Positions 15,236 through 23,652 of a stretch of DNA of 24,954 nucleotides are shown in pieces. The notes beneath the pieces were generated by a model. That model did not search any database. It was given only the letters and a program-made list of their open reading frames with translations, and was not told the DNA's origin. The translations under genes were made by a program, and so were the position numbers. Source of the stretch: a virus; IMG/VR virus record IMGVR_UViG_3300013126_000227, positions 1 through 24,954 of that record; one strand, given 5' to 3'. Positions within the stretch are counted from its first letter, which is position 1, and each line of letters begins with the position of its first letter.

Positions 15236-18200
15236 ATGCCAACAATTATAGGAAACAGCATAATACAAAACACAGGCGGTGCTACCGGTCCACAAGGACC
15301 ACAGGGGCCACAAGGACCAACAGGGCCTATCGGCACTACAGGAAACACTGGTAGTGCTGGACCTACTGGTTCTTATATTGCTGGAATAACAAAAAATCAA
15401 AATAATCATTTAATTTTTGAATTGTCTGATGGAACTTTATTGTACAGTGGAAGTGCCTTTACTGGACCTACTGGCACATATTCAAATGTATCAGGAATAA
15501 CTTATGTGTCTCCGGGATTTTTATCAATATTTAAAGATGTAGATGGAGGCAAAACTTTACAATTTAGAGGGATCTGTGGTTCTGAAAATGTAATTGTGCA
15601 ACAAAATTATGATAAATCAGCATTAAATATTATTTTTAATTCAATCAGTGGATCTGCAATATACGGAAATACTTCATCAAATTATTTAATATATTCAGAT
15701 GATAATTACACTGCTACTAGTTCCAAAATAGGAATAACATCTGATATTTTATCATTTGGTCTTACAGCAACAGATGGAGCTACTGGAAATTATGTAAAAG
15801 TATTTTCAGATTTTACTGAAAAATTATATACAATATCGAGTGTTGCTAGAGACCAGTCTCCTGGATCGGTATCACTTAATGATGTAGTAACTGGAGCATC
15901 TAATCAAGGATTGACTGTTAATTTAAATAAATATTCAGCATACTTTTTACAAACACCAATCGGTATAACAAATTTTGTTTGTAATTCAAATACAAATATA
16001 TTACAGTCGTATACTTTTTTTATAAATGGAGAGGATCTTTGGAATTTTCCAAGTAATGTCTACTTTGAAAATACTGATAAAGGAGTTGGAAGATATGATT
16101 TCTTACAAGGAATCAATATTATCAATATGTGGACCACGAATGGTGGTGTTTCATTCAATGCCTCTATAATAGAACGTGGTATTGGTCCTCAAAAAACATA
16201 TTATTCAGATTCTGTTGGTTCTTGTTGCTATAATGGTGGTTCTTCTTGTCAAGAATACGTTTCTCCTTCATTTTGCGAATCTTTAAGTGGTGTTTTTTCT
16301 CCACTAAAAAATTGTGACACTACTTGTGGTGTATTTGGTAGTTGTTGTATTCAAGGTAACTGTTATGATAATATAGAACAATCAATCTGTTTAGGGTTTG
16401 GTGGTTCTTTTAGAACTCAATCTTGCGCTGAATTGTCATGTCCTCCAGTTATAAAACAAGGAGCATGTTGTCAGCAATACGGAACGTGTTTAGATAATAT
16501 TTTAGAAGCAAATTGTAATCCTAACTATTTTCATTTAAATAAATCATGTGCAGAATTAAGCACTACTTGTGGTTCTAATACGATAGGAACGTGTGGAGAA
16601 CCTATTAACTGCACAGTATATTCCAATCAGACAAGATCTGCTTGCGATGATTTAAAATTATCGGATCCATCTTTAAACTTTTATCCTAATAATGATACAG
16701 TAAATCCTTGGCCAGGTTGTGCTACTGGTAATTGTTGTGCCAGTGACGCAACAATTCCAGAAAGCCCGACTTGGGCTTGTTATGGTGCAAGAACAAAACC
16801 ACAATGTGATGTACTGGGTGCAGGACCAAATAAATCTAGTACATGGCACATAGGAGTAACAGACTGTAATATTCTCGGGGCAAGTAATTGTGTAAACCAA
16901 TGTGTTGGAGGCTCTTGTTTTGGCTCTTGTTGTGTGGATCCTTCTCGTAATGAAGGAGTAAATTGTATTAGAGCAACCCAGACTGATTGTATTAATACTT
17001 ATTTTGGAACATGGTATGAAGGATTCCCATGCGCTTCTGATATTTGTGGTAATTATCCAATAGTTGTGTATGGTGCTTGTTGCGTGGGTGATACTTGCCA
17101 AGTAACAACAGAACAAAATTGCACAGCATTAGATGGAGGCAGTTGGTCTGCGTATACCCCATGTACTATGTCTACTTGTGTTGATACCAATGTTTATGAT
17201 TTCTCAATAACAGAAACAGACGGAACACTACTAACAAATGTTTATTTAAATACTGCTACCAATCCATACAGTAAATCTTTTAATATTGTTGTTACCAGTA
17301 ATTCTCCAAATCAATTTAGGCTATCTTTGCCTACCGCCATCATAGATAATGGTACAACTTATACAATAGTTAGATCCTCTGGAAACGATAGCACACTGTT
17401 AAACAGTGGAGCAACAATACCTATTACTGTTACTGTTTCCGCCAATACTAGTTTAATAGGTAGAAATGTCTCTCTTACAGGAACAATTAAAAATATAAAC
17501 AATTTAATAGTGAAAACGAGACAGATTAATGTTGTTGTTGGTTCTCCTATTCCTGGTATTGATGGATGTTCTAGTTGTTCTGCTAGTACAAATACTGCTA
17601 AAATACAATTAGAGGGAACTATAAAAAGATATTGTTTAGATTGCCAAAAATATGATTCCACCACAAAAACATTAAGACCGTATCCTGTAAAAGAACAACA
17701 AATTTATGCTAATGTTTGTGTAGATAAAAACACAGCAGTTCAGTGTGGTTGGGGAATTACACTCGATTGTGTCACTTACGGTGCGATAGATGATGTTTGG
17801 GATTGTCGTTACTCCTCTTCTTCTGTTGATAATGGAATAGCTGTTGCTTCGTATTATAATTGTCCCCATGTTGAGTATGGAACAGATAATAGTGATCTAA
17901 CACCATATGCAGGATTTTGGGAAAAAAATAAAAGAAGAACTGGAGCATCTTCTACTTTTAATTGCTCTGTTGATCCTAATTCTACAGATTATACTAATTC
18001 TTCAGCGATTTCTATGCAACCTAATCCTTTAGCTCCAAACTCAATAAATAGCTCAAATTACTGGAGAATTCTTATATCAAGGAAAAATAATGGTTGTGCT
18101 GGCGCTTCACCAACAACAAACAACACAGCAAAAGGTGCAGTTAAAACTTACAGTGGTGGTAACTGTTTTGGTGTTACTTTAGATCCATATTATTCCGAAA

Positions 18201-20371
18201 TAGAGTGGTCTCCAAATACTACTGCAAAATTAGGAAAATATTTCAGTGCTTCTTCAACAAACACCAGATTAACCAATATAGCAACAAGAATATTAAATTT
18301 AACAGTAAATGATGGAAAAACTGTTACATGGAATGGTTCATCGTATTCTATAGATTCAAAATTAGCATTTAATCCAGACAGACAAAATCAATCTGTTGCC
18401 ATAAATTCTGGTGATTGGGATTGTTGTAGTGGTATAAGTCTTTCTCAAATTCAAAATAGCGGAAAAATAATATTTTCAGAACCACCACCTGCAGGAAAAA
18501 TAACAAAATATTTATTGTTTTTAATTAAAAAATCAACATTAACAAATACTACTAATACAGCAACGAGAACTACCTCCACTACAACTTCTGCTACAAATTA
18601 TAATTCAAATGGTTGTAGATCTAGTTATTCATTATCAGTGGTAAAAATGATATTTAATTCTGATGGTTCTTTTGACGCTCTTAATAGTTGTTCGAGTAAT
18701 TTTTTAAGTGGACAATCGCAGTTTCCTTGGAAGGGAAATGGATATTATAAATCAACAAGATTAGATAGTTCTTGTATTGATTGTAGTTATGCAACCACAG
18801 AAACTTTGTATTCCGGATATCCAACACCTCTGTGGGACGCAATGCTAATAGGAGAAATAAATCCGTCAACAGATTTAGATTCTTCTAAAAATTTAATTTT
18901 TGAAACAGTAACCGATTATGATTCAAAAAATGTAGATGAATATTGTGATTTCTTATCAAATGATATTAGATTTGTACCAAATATCAATAATTATTGGAAA
19001 AATATATCAAATAAGAAACCAAAATTCACTCAATTACCGCTGGATGATGGTTACTTATTTGCTTATAGATTTAAAAAATTATACAGCGGTTCTGTTGAAT
19101 GTGCCACACTCAGCACCAAACTACAAACAATATGTTCTGGTAATAATTTTACCGCTTCTGGTTGTTTGATTGGAGAAGATCAGTATTCACATACTTCATA
19201 TTATTGTGAAACAGCTTTAACAAAATCACCAGTAAAAATTCTTTCAAAAATAGTTAATGAAAATTCTAATTATAACTCAAGCAGATACGATGAAATTTTA
19301 CAATATAATGTAAAACAACTTCCAGCACCCAATCAAGACCAAGCATCTCATGCTGTTACGATTATTGCTGGTTTTGATGCCCCCGCAACATCGGCATCTG
19401 TGAGTGCATTTAACAGAAGTGTTGACATCGAAGCCGGTAATGCTTTTTATGATACTGGTGGACAGTTTAGTGGTTACTCTCCTAACGCCATTCCTGAATT
19501 TGATTTTTCTGAAAATAGGAATTCAAATAAAATTCAAAATTGGTTAAATAACTCAAATCAAAAATATACAATCACTTCAACTGTGTATGCTACTGGTAAT
19601 CAAGTTGGAGGATTACTTGACTACTATGGAGATACTCCTGTAGTATCGTCAGAATTTACAATAAGGCAAACCCCAACCGGAACCGTTTTAACTCAACCTT
19701 TTGATGTAAATCCTGCAATTTCTATCACAGCAACAAGAAACACATCAAACAATACCATACAATCTGCATCCATAACAGTTAAACCAAACATATTCTTACA
19801 AGCAAGTAGTACAGAAGTTCAATTGAGTACTTTGGTAATGGATGCTTGGTTAGTGAATCCTAACTATGATGATGCTTCTGGTATGTTATTGAATGGTAAT
19901 ACTGGTTTTGTAAAAACCGGTTTGTATAGTAGTTCTGCTAATGTTGCAGCGAATTTACCAGGTGGTGCGGGTCAAACCCGAACTTTAAATGTGACAAAAA
20001 CAATAGGTGGTACTGTATATGGTATTCCATTAAAAATAATAAATGGAGAATATTTTGGGTCTGTTGTTGTTTTCTTAAAAGTAACAGCATTTATTAACGA
20101 TAATACAGGAAATCAAATCACAGATATTAGTAGACAGGGCTCTACTATTCCGAGAACTCGTGATATAGTAAAAATTTTACAATTTGATTTTAAAGTTGAC
20201 GGTACAGTACAATCATTAAATGATACCGATTTAAATGTTTTATCAATATTAGATGATAACAATTTAAAGACAAGTCAACCACGAATACAAAATAGATTAA
20301 TAAATAATATGTGTATAGCATTAGATTGTAGTAACAACGAATTGTTATGCGATAATTTAATTGGATGTTAA
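15236..20371 (+). CDS. Giant collagen-like / Cys-module fibre protein, 1711 residues
   Basis: Largest gene in the window. Blocks: a collagen-like run at residues 15-45; a beta-rich block with 'LWNFPSNVYFEN' and 'INIINMWTTNGGVSFNASI' that parallels the pre-cysteine blocks of the two preceding genes; six cysteine modules at 328-648 (GSCC, GSCC, GACC, GNCC, GSCC, GACC); an Ig-like beta sandwich at about 651-745; then nearly 1000 residues of Ser/Thr/Asn-rich sequence that I cannot assign. The latter contains scattered cysteine pairs (C-S-S-C, C-L-D-C, W-D-C-C, C-I-D-C) and beta-rich C-terminal domains ('ASITVKPNIFLQ', 'GEYFGSVVVFLKVT'). The very end, C-I-A-L-D-C-S-N-N-E-L-L-C, is again Cys-containing. 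Likely a long fibre or whisker. No signal peptide, no transmembrane segment. A possible late promoter lies just upstream. Confidence 0.75.
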   Translation: MPTIIGNSIIQNTGGATGPQGPQGPQGPTGPIGTTGNTGSAGPTGSYIAGITKNQNNHLIFELSDGTLLYSGSAFTGPTGTYSNVSGITYVSPGFLSIFKDVDGGKTLQFRGICGSENVIVQQNYDKSALNIIFNSISGSAIYGNTSSNYLIYSDDNYTATSSKIGITSDILSFGLTATDGATGNYVKVFSDFTEKLYTISSVARDQSPGSVSLNDVVTGASNQGLTVNLNKYSAYFLQTPIGITNFVCNSNTNILQSYTFFINGEDLWNFPSNVYFENTDKGVGRYDFLQGINIINMWTTNGGVSFNASIIERGIGPQKTYYSDSVGSCCYNGGSSCQEYVSPSFCESLSGVFSPLKNCDTTCGVFGSCCIQGNCYDNIEQSICLGFGGSFRTQSCAELSCPPVIKQGACCQQYGTCLDNILEANCNPNYFHLNKSCAELSTTCGSNTIGTCGEPINCTVYSNQTRSACDDLKLSDPSLNFYPNNDTVNPWPGCATGNCCASDATIPESPTWACYGARTKPQCDVLGAGPNKSSTWHIGVTDCNILGASNCVNQCVGGSCFGSCCVDPSRNEGVNCIRATQTDCINTYFGTWYEGFPCASDICGNYPIVVYGACCVGDTCQVTTEQNCTALDGGSWSAYTPCTMSTCVDTNVYDFSITETDGTLLTNVYLNTATNPYSKSFNIVVTSNSPNQFRLSLPTAIIDNGTTYTIVRSSGNDSTLLNSGATIPITVTVSANTSLIGRNVSLTGTIKNINNLIVKTRQINVVVGSPIPGIDGCSSCSASTNTAKIQLEGTIKRYCLDCQKYDSTTKTLRPYPVKEQQIYANVCVDKNTAVQCGWGITLDCVTYGAIDDVWDCRYSSSSVDNGIAVASYYNCPHVEYGTDNSDLTPYAGFWEKNKRRTGASSTFNCSVDPNSTDYTNSSAISMQPNPLAPNSINSSNYWRILISRKNNGCAGASPTTNNTAKGAVKTYSGGNCFGVTLDPYYSEIEWSPNTTAKLGKYFSASSTNTRLTNIATRILNLTVNDGKTVTWNGSSYSIDSKLAFNPDRQNQSVAINSGDWDCCSGISLSQIQNSGKIIFSEPPPAGKITKYLLFLIKKSTLTNTTNTATRTTSTTTSATNYNSNGCRSSYSLSVVKMIFNSDGSFDALNSCSSNFLSGQSQFPWKGNGYYKSTRLDSSCIDCSYATTETLYSGYPTPLWDAMLIGEINPSTDLDSSKNLIFETVTDYDSKNVDEYCDFLSNDIRFVPNINNYWKNISNKKPKFTQLPLDDGYLFAYRFKKLYSGSVECATLSTKLQTICSGNNFTASGCLIGEDQYSHTSYYCETALTKSPVKILSKIVNENSNYNSSRYDEILQYNVKQLPAPNQDQASHAVTIIAGFDAPATSASVSAFNRSVDIEAGNAFYDTGGQFSGYSPNAIPEFDFSENRNSNKIQNWLNNSNQKYTITSTVYATGNQVGGLLDYYGDTPVVSSEFTIRQTPTGTVLTQPFDVNPAISITATRNTSNNTIQSASITVKPNIFLQASSTEVQLSTLVMDAWLVNPNYDDASGMLLNGNTGFVKTGLYSSSANVAANLPGGAGQTRTLNVTKTIGGTVYGIPLKIINGEYFGSVVVFLKVTAFINDNTGNQITDISRQGSTIPRTRDIVKILQFDFKVDGTVQSLNDTDLNVLSILDDNNLKTSQPRIQNRLINNMCIALDCSNNELLCDNLIGC
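15278..15370 (+). repeat. Collagen-like Gly-X-Y run, ten triplets
   Basis: Residues 15-45: G-A-T, then three G-P-Q, then G-P-T, G-P-I, G-T-T, G-N-T, G-S-A, G-P-T and G. It begins almost at the N-terminus, so the triple helix would form the membrane- or baseplate-proximal end of the fibre. Confidence 0.9.
16217..17179 (+). repeat. Array of six G-x-C-C cysteine modules
   Basis: Residues 328-648. Openings in order: GSCC, GSCC, GACC, GNCC, GSCC, GACC. The best-kept copies are the second (GSCCIQGNC ... GGSF) and the sixth (GACCVGDTCQVTTEQNC ... GGSW). The fourth and fifth have longer loops between the CC pair and the next Cys, and a separate C-x-Y / R-x-A-C stretch with a different spacing lies between the third and fourth. 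Confidence 0.88.
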
Positions 20372-20376
20372 AATAA

Positions 20377-23046
20377 ATGTCTATTCAATTTAGAACCAGA
20401 ACTATAGGCCAAGAACTCCCAACAACGATTGCGGATAGTTCTGGATCTGGTTGGTGTTGTGGATTTGGTGGTGGTTATACTAAAGCAAAATGCATATCTC
20501 TTGGTGGTTTTTTTCTACCAAACGAATCAAATGATGTAAATTGTAAAACCATTTCTCCATGCAAAATAAATAAACTTAACGACAGCTTGGGCGGCGCGTG
20601 TTGTTATTGGGATAAATCTGGTGATTTTTTTATAAAAAAATGTAAAACTGTAGACAGCAAAATAGAATGTGATAATCTACACAAAGGATTGGACGAAGGA
20701 TTAAAATATAATTTTTATCCAGGAAGTTCTTGTGTTGTTGATGGTGGAGATATTGTTTGTAATGGTGTAAAACCAACACGCGAAGATTTGGATAATAATT
20801 GTAATCCTGACAGTATTGATAATTGTTTTGATTCTAAAAATATATTAGGAACTTGTTGTACCGATACAACAGAAGAACAAAAAAGTATTGGTTGTAAAAT
20901 ATCAACAAAAACAGAATGTGATACTGGTTTTTGGTCTCCTCCATATTTTGGAAAAATAATGTCTTGTGGTGGAAATACTTATCCATGTTATGGTGCGATG
21001 TTTTCTGGTAAATTTCTACCAGATGATGCGGCAAATGCTAATTTTACAACAGTAACAACAACTGATAATTACATCCAAAAACTTCCAACAATAGGAGATT
21101 ATTATCAAGGAGGAGTTTATGTTGGTATTTTTAAACCAGGATCACCTTTAAATTCTACGGGATCTGTAGTTTATGGAAATCCTATAGGCGGACCAATTAG
21201 TGATAATTATGTCGCTCGTGGAACTGGTGAAGGATTACAACAAGGAAATTCGTGGATACTAATAGCAGATACTGATGATTTTGATTTAAGACCATACGAA
21301 TTAACAACCAAATTTATTAAAGACGATTCAAAGAACTCGTCTACGTATGATGGTTTGTATAACACTTATAAAACACTTTCTCACAATTCAGAGTTATTTA
21401 ATTCTATAAAAAATTATAAAAAAAATGGATTTATAGATTGGTATATTCCCAGTCAGGATGAATTGGCATTTTATTTTAAAAATATACCTTATAATTATAA
21501 TTCTAAGTATTATAATAATTTACTTTATGAACAGTATATGTCTTCAACTGTTTTTTTTGATTATTTTATACCAAATTTAAACGAAGTTGATTTATTAATT
21601 TATTCTCAGTTAAACACCAAAGATAATTACGGAAAAGTTGTTGTGTCTTCTCAGTATACTACCATGGGTATTAGATTGTTTAGACGGATTTATCTGGACG
21701 CTATTAGCACAAAAGGATTTTCGTTAGAACAAAGACCTAATTGTGAGACTTGTTTAAATGATGCTGCTAGAAGACGCAATGAAAAAATAAAAGTACAAAG
21801 AAAACTGGTAGAAGATCTAGAAAATCAAATATTATTGGGAATTATGCCTGATGGTAGTCCTGTTGATTGCAATAATCAAGCAGAATTCAGTGAAGTCTGT
21901 TGTTGGCAAGCAGCAGAAGACGGTCTTTTAAATTTAATAGAACAGCAGATTGATTGGACCAGCGAAGGAGCAATCGCACTATATCTCGAACTAGTATCAC
22001 TATTATTAGGAATTGATTTAGGCACTCTTTACCAATTGTTTAATATTACCAGAAATCCAGCAGCATTCTTTTGGTATGGTGTGTTTCCACCAACCAATAG
22101 GCCTCCACTTCCCGGTGAAGCAGGAGGATGGGTAAAAGTTACTAGAAAAGTAGGAGGAAGGACAACTACGGCTTGGGAACCATCGATGAGGAATTCGCAA
22201 AGCGCCGGAAAACTAATAGATGGTCTTAATGGTCGAAATGGTTATGTACAACAACTAGAATTCAGGGAAGCAGTAGCAAGAAGCAGTGTTCCACCAGATC
22301 AAGAAGAATTAAATAGAATTGCCAGAGAAAGAAGAAGAGTATGGCAGTTATTTACAAAACGAGGAATACCAAATCCAGGAACTGGCACTATTATATATTC
22401 TCAACCTACCATAAAAGATGTTAGCACTAAAAGACTAGTAGTTCAACAATTTAAAGAAAATTTAAAAAGAGTGGGCAGAGGATTGACAACGGAACTACGA
22501 CGTGCTGGTGTAACAGCTGGTAGAAATTTATTACGAAATTTATTATTAAGATCACCACTTCTCCTTGCGGCTCTTGGTGGTGCCGCTCTTGCATTAGTCT
22601 ATAAACTTTTAGAGGACTACGTTGCTTGTTGTTGGGCACTAGAAGAAACTCTTAAAGAAGCGCGGGAACGCGCATGGGGTAGAGACGATTGTAAATGTAG
22701 TCCGAGTTGCTTAGATCCAACTTCAACATTTTGCTCGTATTGTGATTCAGCCAGTAGAGGCTGTTGTAAGGGCTCTTGTTCTGATTTAGAATGTCTTGGG
22801 GCTATAGGAATGATTAATAAAGATTACGAGCAGGATGTATTTAGTTGTTGTAGCAATGGTACTTTGTGTCCAACTCCAGGAAAACCAAAACCAAAAATAT
22901 GTCAAAATTTTCCTAATTGTCTCCCTAAAACAGACGGATGCCAATCGGCAGATGATAATTTAATCACTAATCCTTTAGAAGGCAAATGTCGTCCAGGAGG
23001 ACCCAGAGAACAGGACGATAAACCAATAACTACAGCACAAGAATAA
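20377..23046 (+). CDS. Cys-module / DUF1566-type protein with hydrophobic and Cys-rich tail
   Basis: 889 residues, a chimera of at least three parts. (1) Residues 25-204: three cysteine modules opening GWCC, GACC and GTCC; no collagen stretch precedes them. (2) About 240-440: 'GDYYQGGVYVGIFKPG' (240-255), 'WYIPSQDELAFYF' (355-367), 'YMSST' (387-391) and 'GIRLFRRI' (~431-438). These line up with the DUF1566-type domain of the 942-residue protein in order, but the W of YWTST is replaced by M. (3) From ~450 a different style: a charged helix ('RRRNEKIKVQRKLVEDLENQ'), Arg-rich helices, a hydrophobic segment at ~722-739 and a second Cys-rich tail (about 760-870) with other spacings. Part 3 is unlike any fibre here and might anchor the protein. 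Starts five bases after the previous stop without a Shine-Dalgarno sequence. Confidence 0.68.
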   Translation: MSIQFRTRTIGQELPTTIADSSGSGWCCGFGGGYTKAKCISLGGFFLPNESNDVNCKTISPCKINKLNDSLGGACCYWDKSGDFFIKKCKTVDSKIECDNLHKGLDEGLKYNFYPGSSCVVDGGDIVCNGVKPTREDLDNNCNPDSIDNCFDSKNILGTCCTDTTEEQKSIGCKISTKTECDTGFWSPPYFGKIMSCGGNTYPCYGAMFSGKFLPDDAANANFTTVTTTDNYIQKLPTIGDYYQGGVYVGIFKPGSPLNSTGSVVYGNPIGGPISDNYVARGTGEGLQQGNSWILIADTDDFDLRPYELTTKFIKDDSKNSSTYDGLYNTYKTLSHNSELFNSIKNYKKNGFIDWYIPSQDELAFYFKNIPYNYNSKYYNNLLYEQYMSSTVFFDYFIPNLNEVDLLIYSQLNTKDNYGKVVVSSQYTTMGIRLFRRIYLDAISTKGFSLEQRPNCETCLNDAARRRNEKIKVQRKLVEDLENQILLGIMPDGSPVDCNNQAEFSEVCCWQAAEDGLLNLIEQQIDWTSEGAIALYLELVSLLLGIDLGTLYQLFNITRNPAAFFWYGVFPPTNRPPLPGEAGGWVKVTRKVGGRTTTAWEPSMRNSQSAGKLIDGLNGRNGYVQQLEFREAVARSSVPPDQEELNRIARERRRVWQLFTKRGIPNPGTGTIIYSQPTIKDVSTKRLVVQQFKENLKRVGRGLTTELRRAGVTAGRNLLRNLLLRSPLLLAALGGAALALVYKLLEDYVACCWALEETLKEARERAWGRDDCKCSPSCLDPTSTFCSYCDSASRGCCKGSCSDLECLGAIGMINKDYEQDVFSCCSNGTLCPTPGKPKPKICQNFPNCLPKTDGCQSADDNLITNPLEGKCRPGGPREQDDKPITTAQE
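20449..20988 (+). repeat. Array of three G-x-C-C cysteine modules
   Basis: Residues 25-204. Openings GWCC (25), GACC (~73) and GTCC (~160). The copies are longer and more degenerate than in the upstream genes, with charged loops inserted, but keep the G-x-C-C opening, an internal Cys after x-x-x-C-x-x-L/x, and closing cysteines. Confidence 0.78.
22540..22593 (+). other. Hydrophobic, possibly membrane-inserting segment
   Basis: Residues about 722-739 of the 889-residue protein: LLLRSPLLLAALGGAALALV, flanked by Arg-rich sequence on the N-side and by K-L-L-E-D-Y on the C-side. Length and Ala/Leu/Gly content suit a transmembrane helix or a buried helix. It is the only such segment noticed in the window. 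Confidence 0.5.
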
Positions 23047-23080
23047 TAAATTTTCGTATAGTTTGTTTATACATATAATA

Positions 23081-23086
23081 AAGGAG
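23081..23086 (+). promoter_or_regulatory. Strong ribosome binding site before the 185-codon gene
   Basis: AAGGAG, eight bases before the ATG at 23095. It lies in a 48-base gap that also holds a TATAAT at 23074-23079. Most other genes in this window have no such site, so this gene is probably expressed differently from the fibre genes before it. Confidence 0.6.
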
Positions 23087-23094
23087 TTTATATT

Positions 23095-23652
23095 ATGGGA
23101 TGTGGATGTAATAAAAATAAACAAAATTCAGAATTTAAAGAACAATCTCCAACGAGTGAAACTAAAAATATACTTTCTCAAAAAATGAGCATGGTTAAAA
23201 GTTTTGCTTCCGCGATTGCTTCTCGTGGTTTATCTAATAATAAAGTAAATAAAGCCACAAAACAATTACGGGTTCTTAGTTGTTTTGGTAATCAACACAC
23301 TGGAGGAGAATTACCTCCTTGTGAGTATCTAAAACAAAGCACTACACCAGGAAAACATTACTGTGGAGGGTGTGGTTGTGGAGATAAACCAAGAACATGG
23401 TTAATGGCAGAAGGAGAAGAATACAGTAAATTAGATTATCCAAATCTAAACTGCCCATTAAATATGCCAGGATTTACTAATTATCAACCCAGCAAACCCG
23501 ATGAAGCAAACTCTCCAATAACTAGAAGATATTATCTTGAAAATATAGATTATAACGAGATAATTAAAACTTCGGTTTCTCTTCCAGAAGCCCCACCTAA
23601 CGAATCAGCCAATAAAGATCCCCAACAAGAGACAACAAATAAAGATCAATAA
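23095..23652 (+). CDS. Small Cys-rich protein of unknown function
   Basis: 185 residues with eight cysteines: C3 and C5 at the very N-terminus (MGCGC), C63, C76, then C90, C93 and C95 in 'YCGGCGCGDKPRTW', and C120. The middle (about 57-130), with 'KQLRVLSCFGN', 'GELPPCEYLK' and 'EEYSKLDYPNLNCPLNMPGF', has the look of a compact conserved domain. The C-x2-C-x-C plus outlying cysteines suggests zinc or iron-sulfur binding rather than the disulfide modules of the fibres, which it does not resemble. The C-terminus is Pro/Asn/Asp-rich and probably disordered. It has a strong ribosome binding site and sits between the fibre block and the neck genes. It could be a virion accessory protein or a chaperone for the Cys-rich fibres; neither is shown. 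Confidence 0.7.
   Translation: MGCGCNKNKQNSEFKEQSPTSETKNILSQKMSMVKSFASAIASRGLSNNKVNKATKQLRVLSCFGNQHTGGELPPCEYLKQSTTPGKHYCGGCGCGDKPRTWLMAEGEEYSKLDYPNLNCPLNMPGFTNYQPSKPDEANSPITRRYYLENIDYNEIIKTSVSLPEAPPNESANKDPQQETTNKDQ

Noticed and set aside
14143-15370. Collagen-coding repeats as a CRISPR or tandem DNA repeat element
   Set aside because: Repetition follows the Gly-X-Y codon pattern in frame and varies in third positions; no spacers.
16673-17116. 147-codon open frame on the - strand
   Set aside because: It is the antisense of the Cys-module array of the 1711-residue protein; its composition follows from reversed Gly/Cys codons, and all genes here run on the + strand.
12339-17179. Cys modules as EGF or zinc-finger domains
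   Set aside because: The spacing (a CC pair near the start, about 36 residues in total) fits neither the EGF nor the classical zinc-finger pattern.
18936-19169. 77-codon + strand frame inside the giant fibre
   Set aside because: Embedded in a different frame of a much longer gene, Ile/Leu/Tyr-rich by A+T composition, no ribosome binding site.
23056-23072. GTATA-N7-TATAC inverted repeat as a terminator
   Set aside because: Only five A/T-rich pairs and no T-run after it; too weak to call a terminator.
23051-23079. Sigma-70 type promoter before the 185-codon gene
   Set aside because: A TATAAT is present at 23074-23079, but no -35-like TTGACA lies at proper distance, and TATAAT is frequent in A+T-rich DNA.
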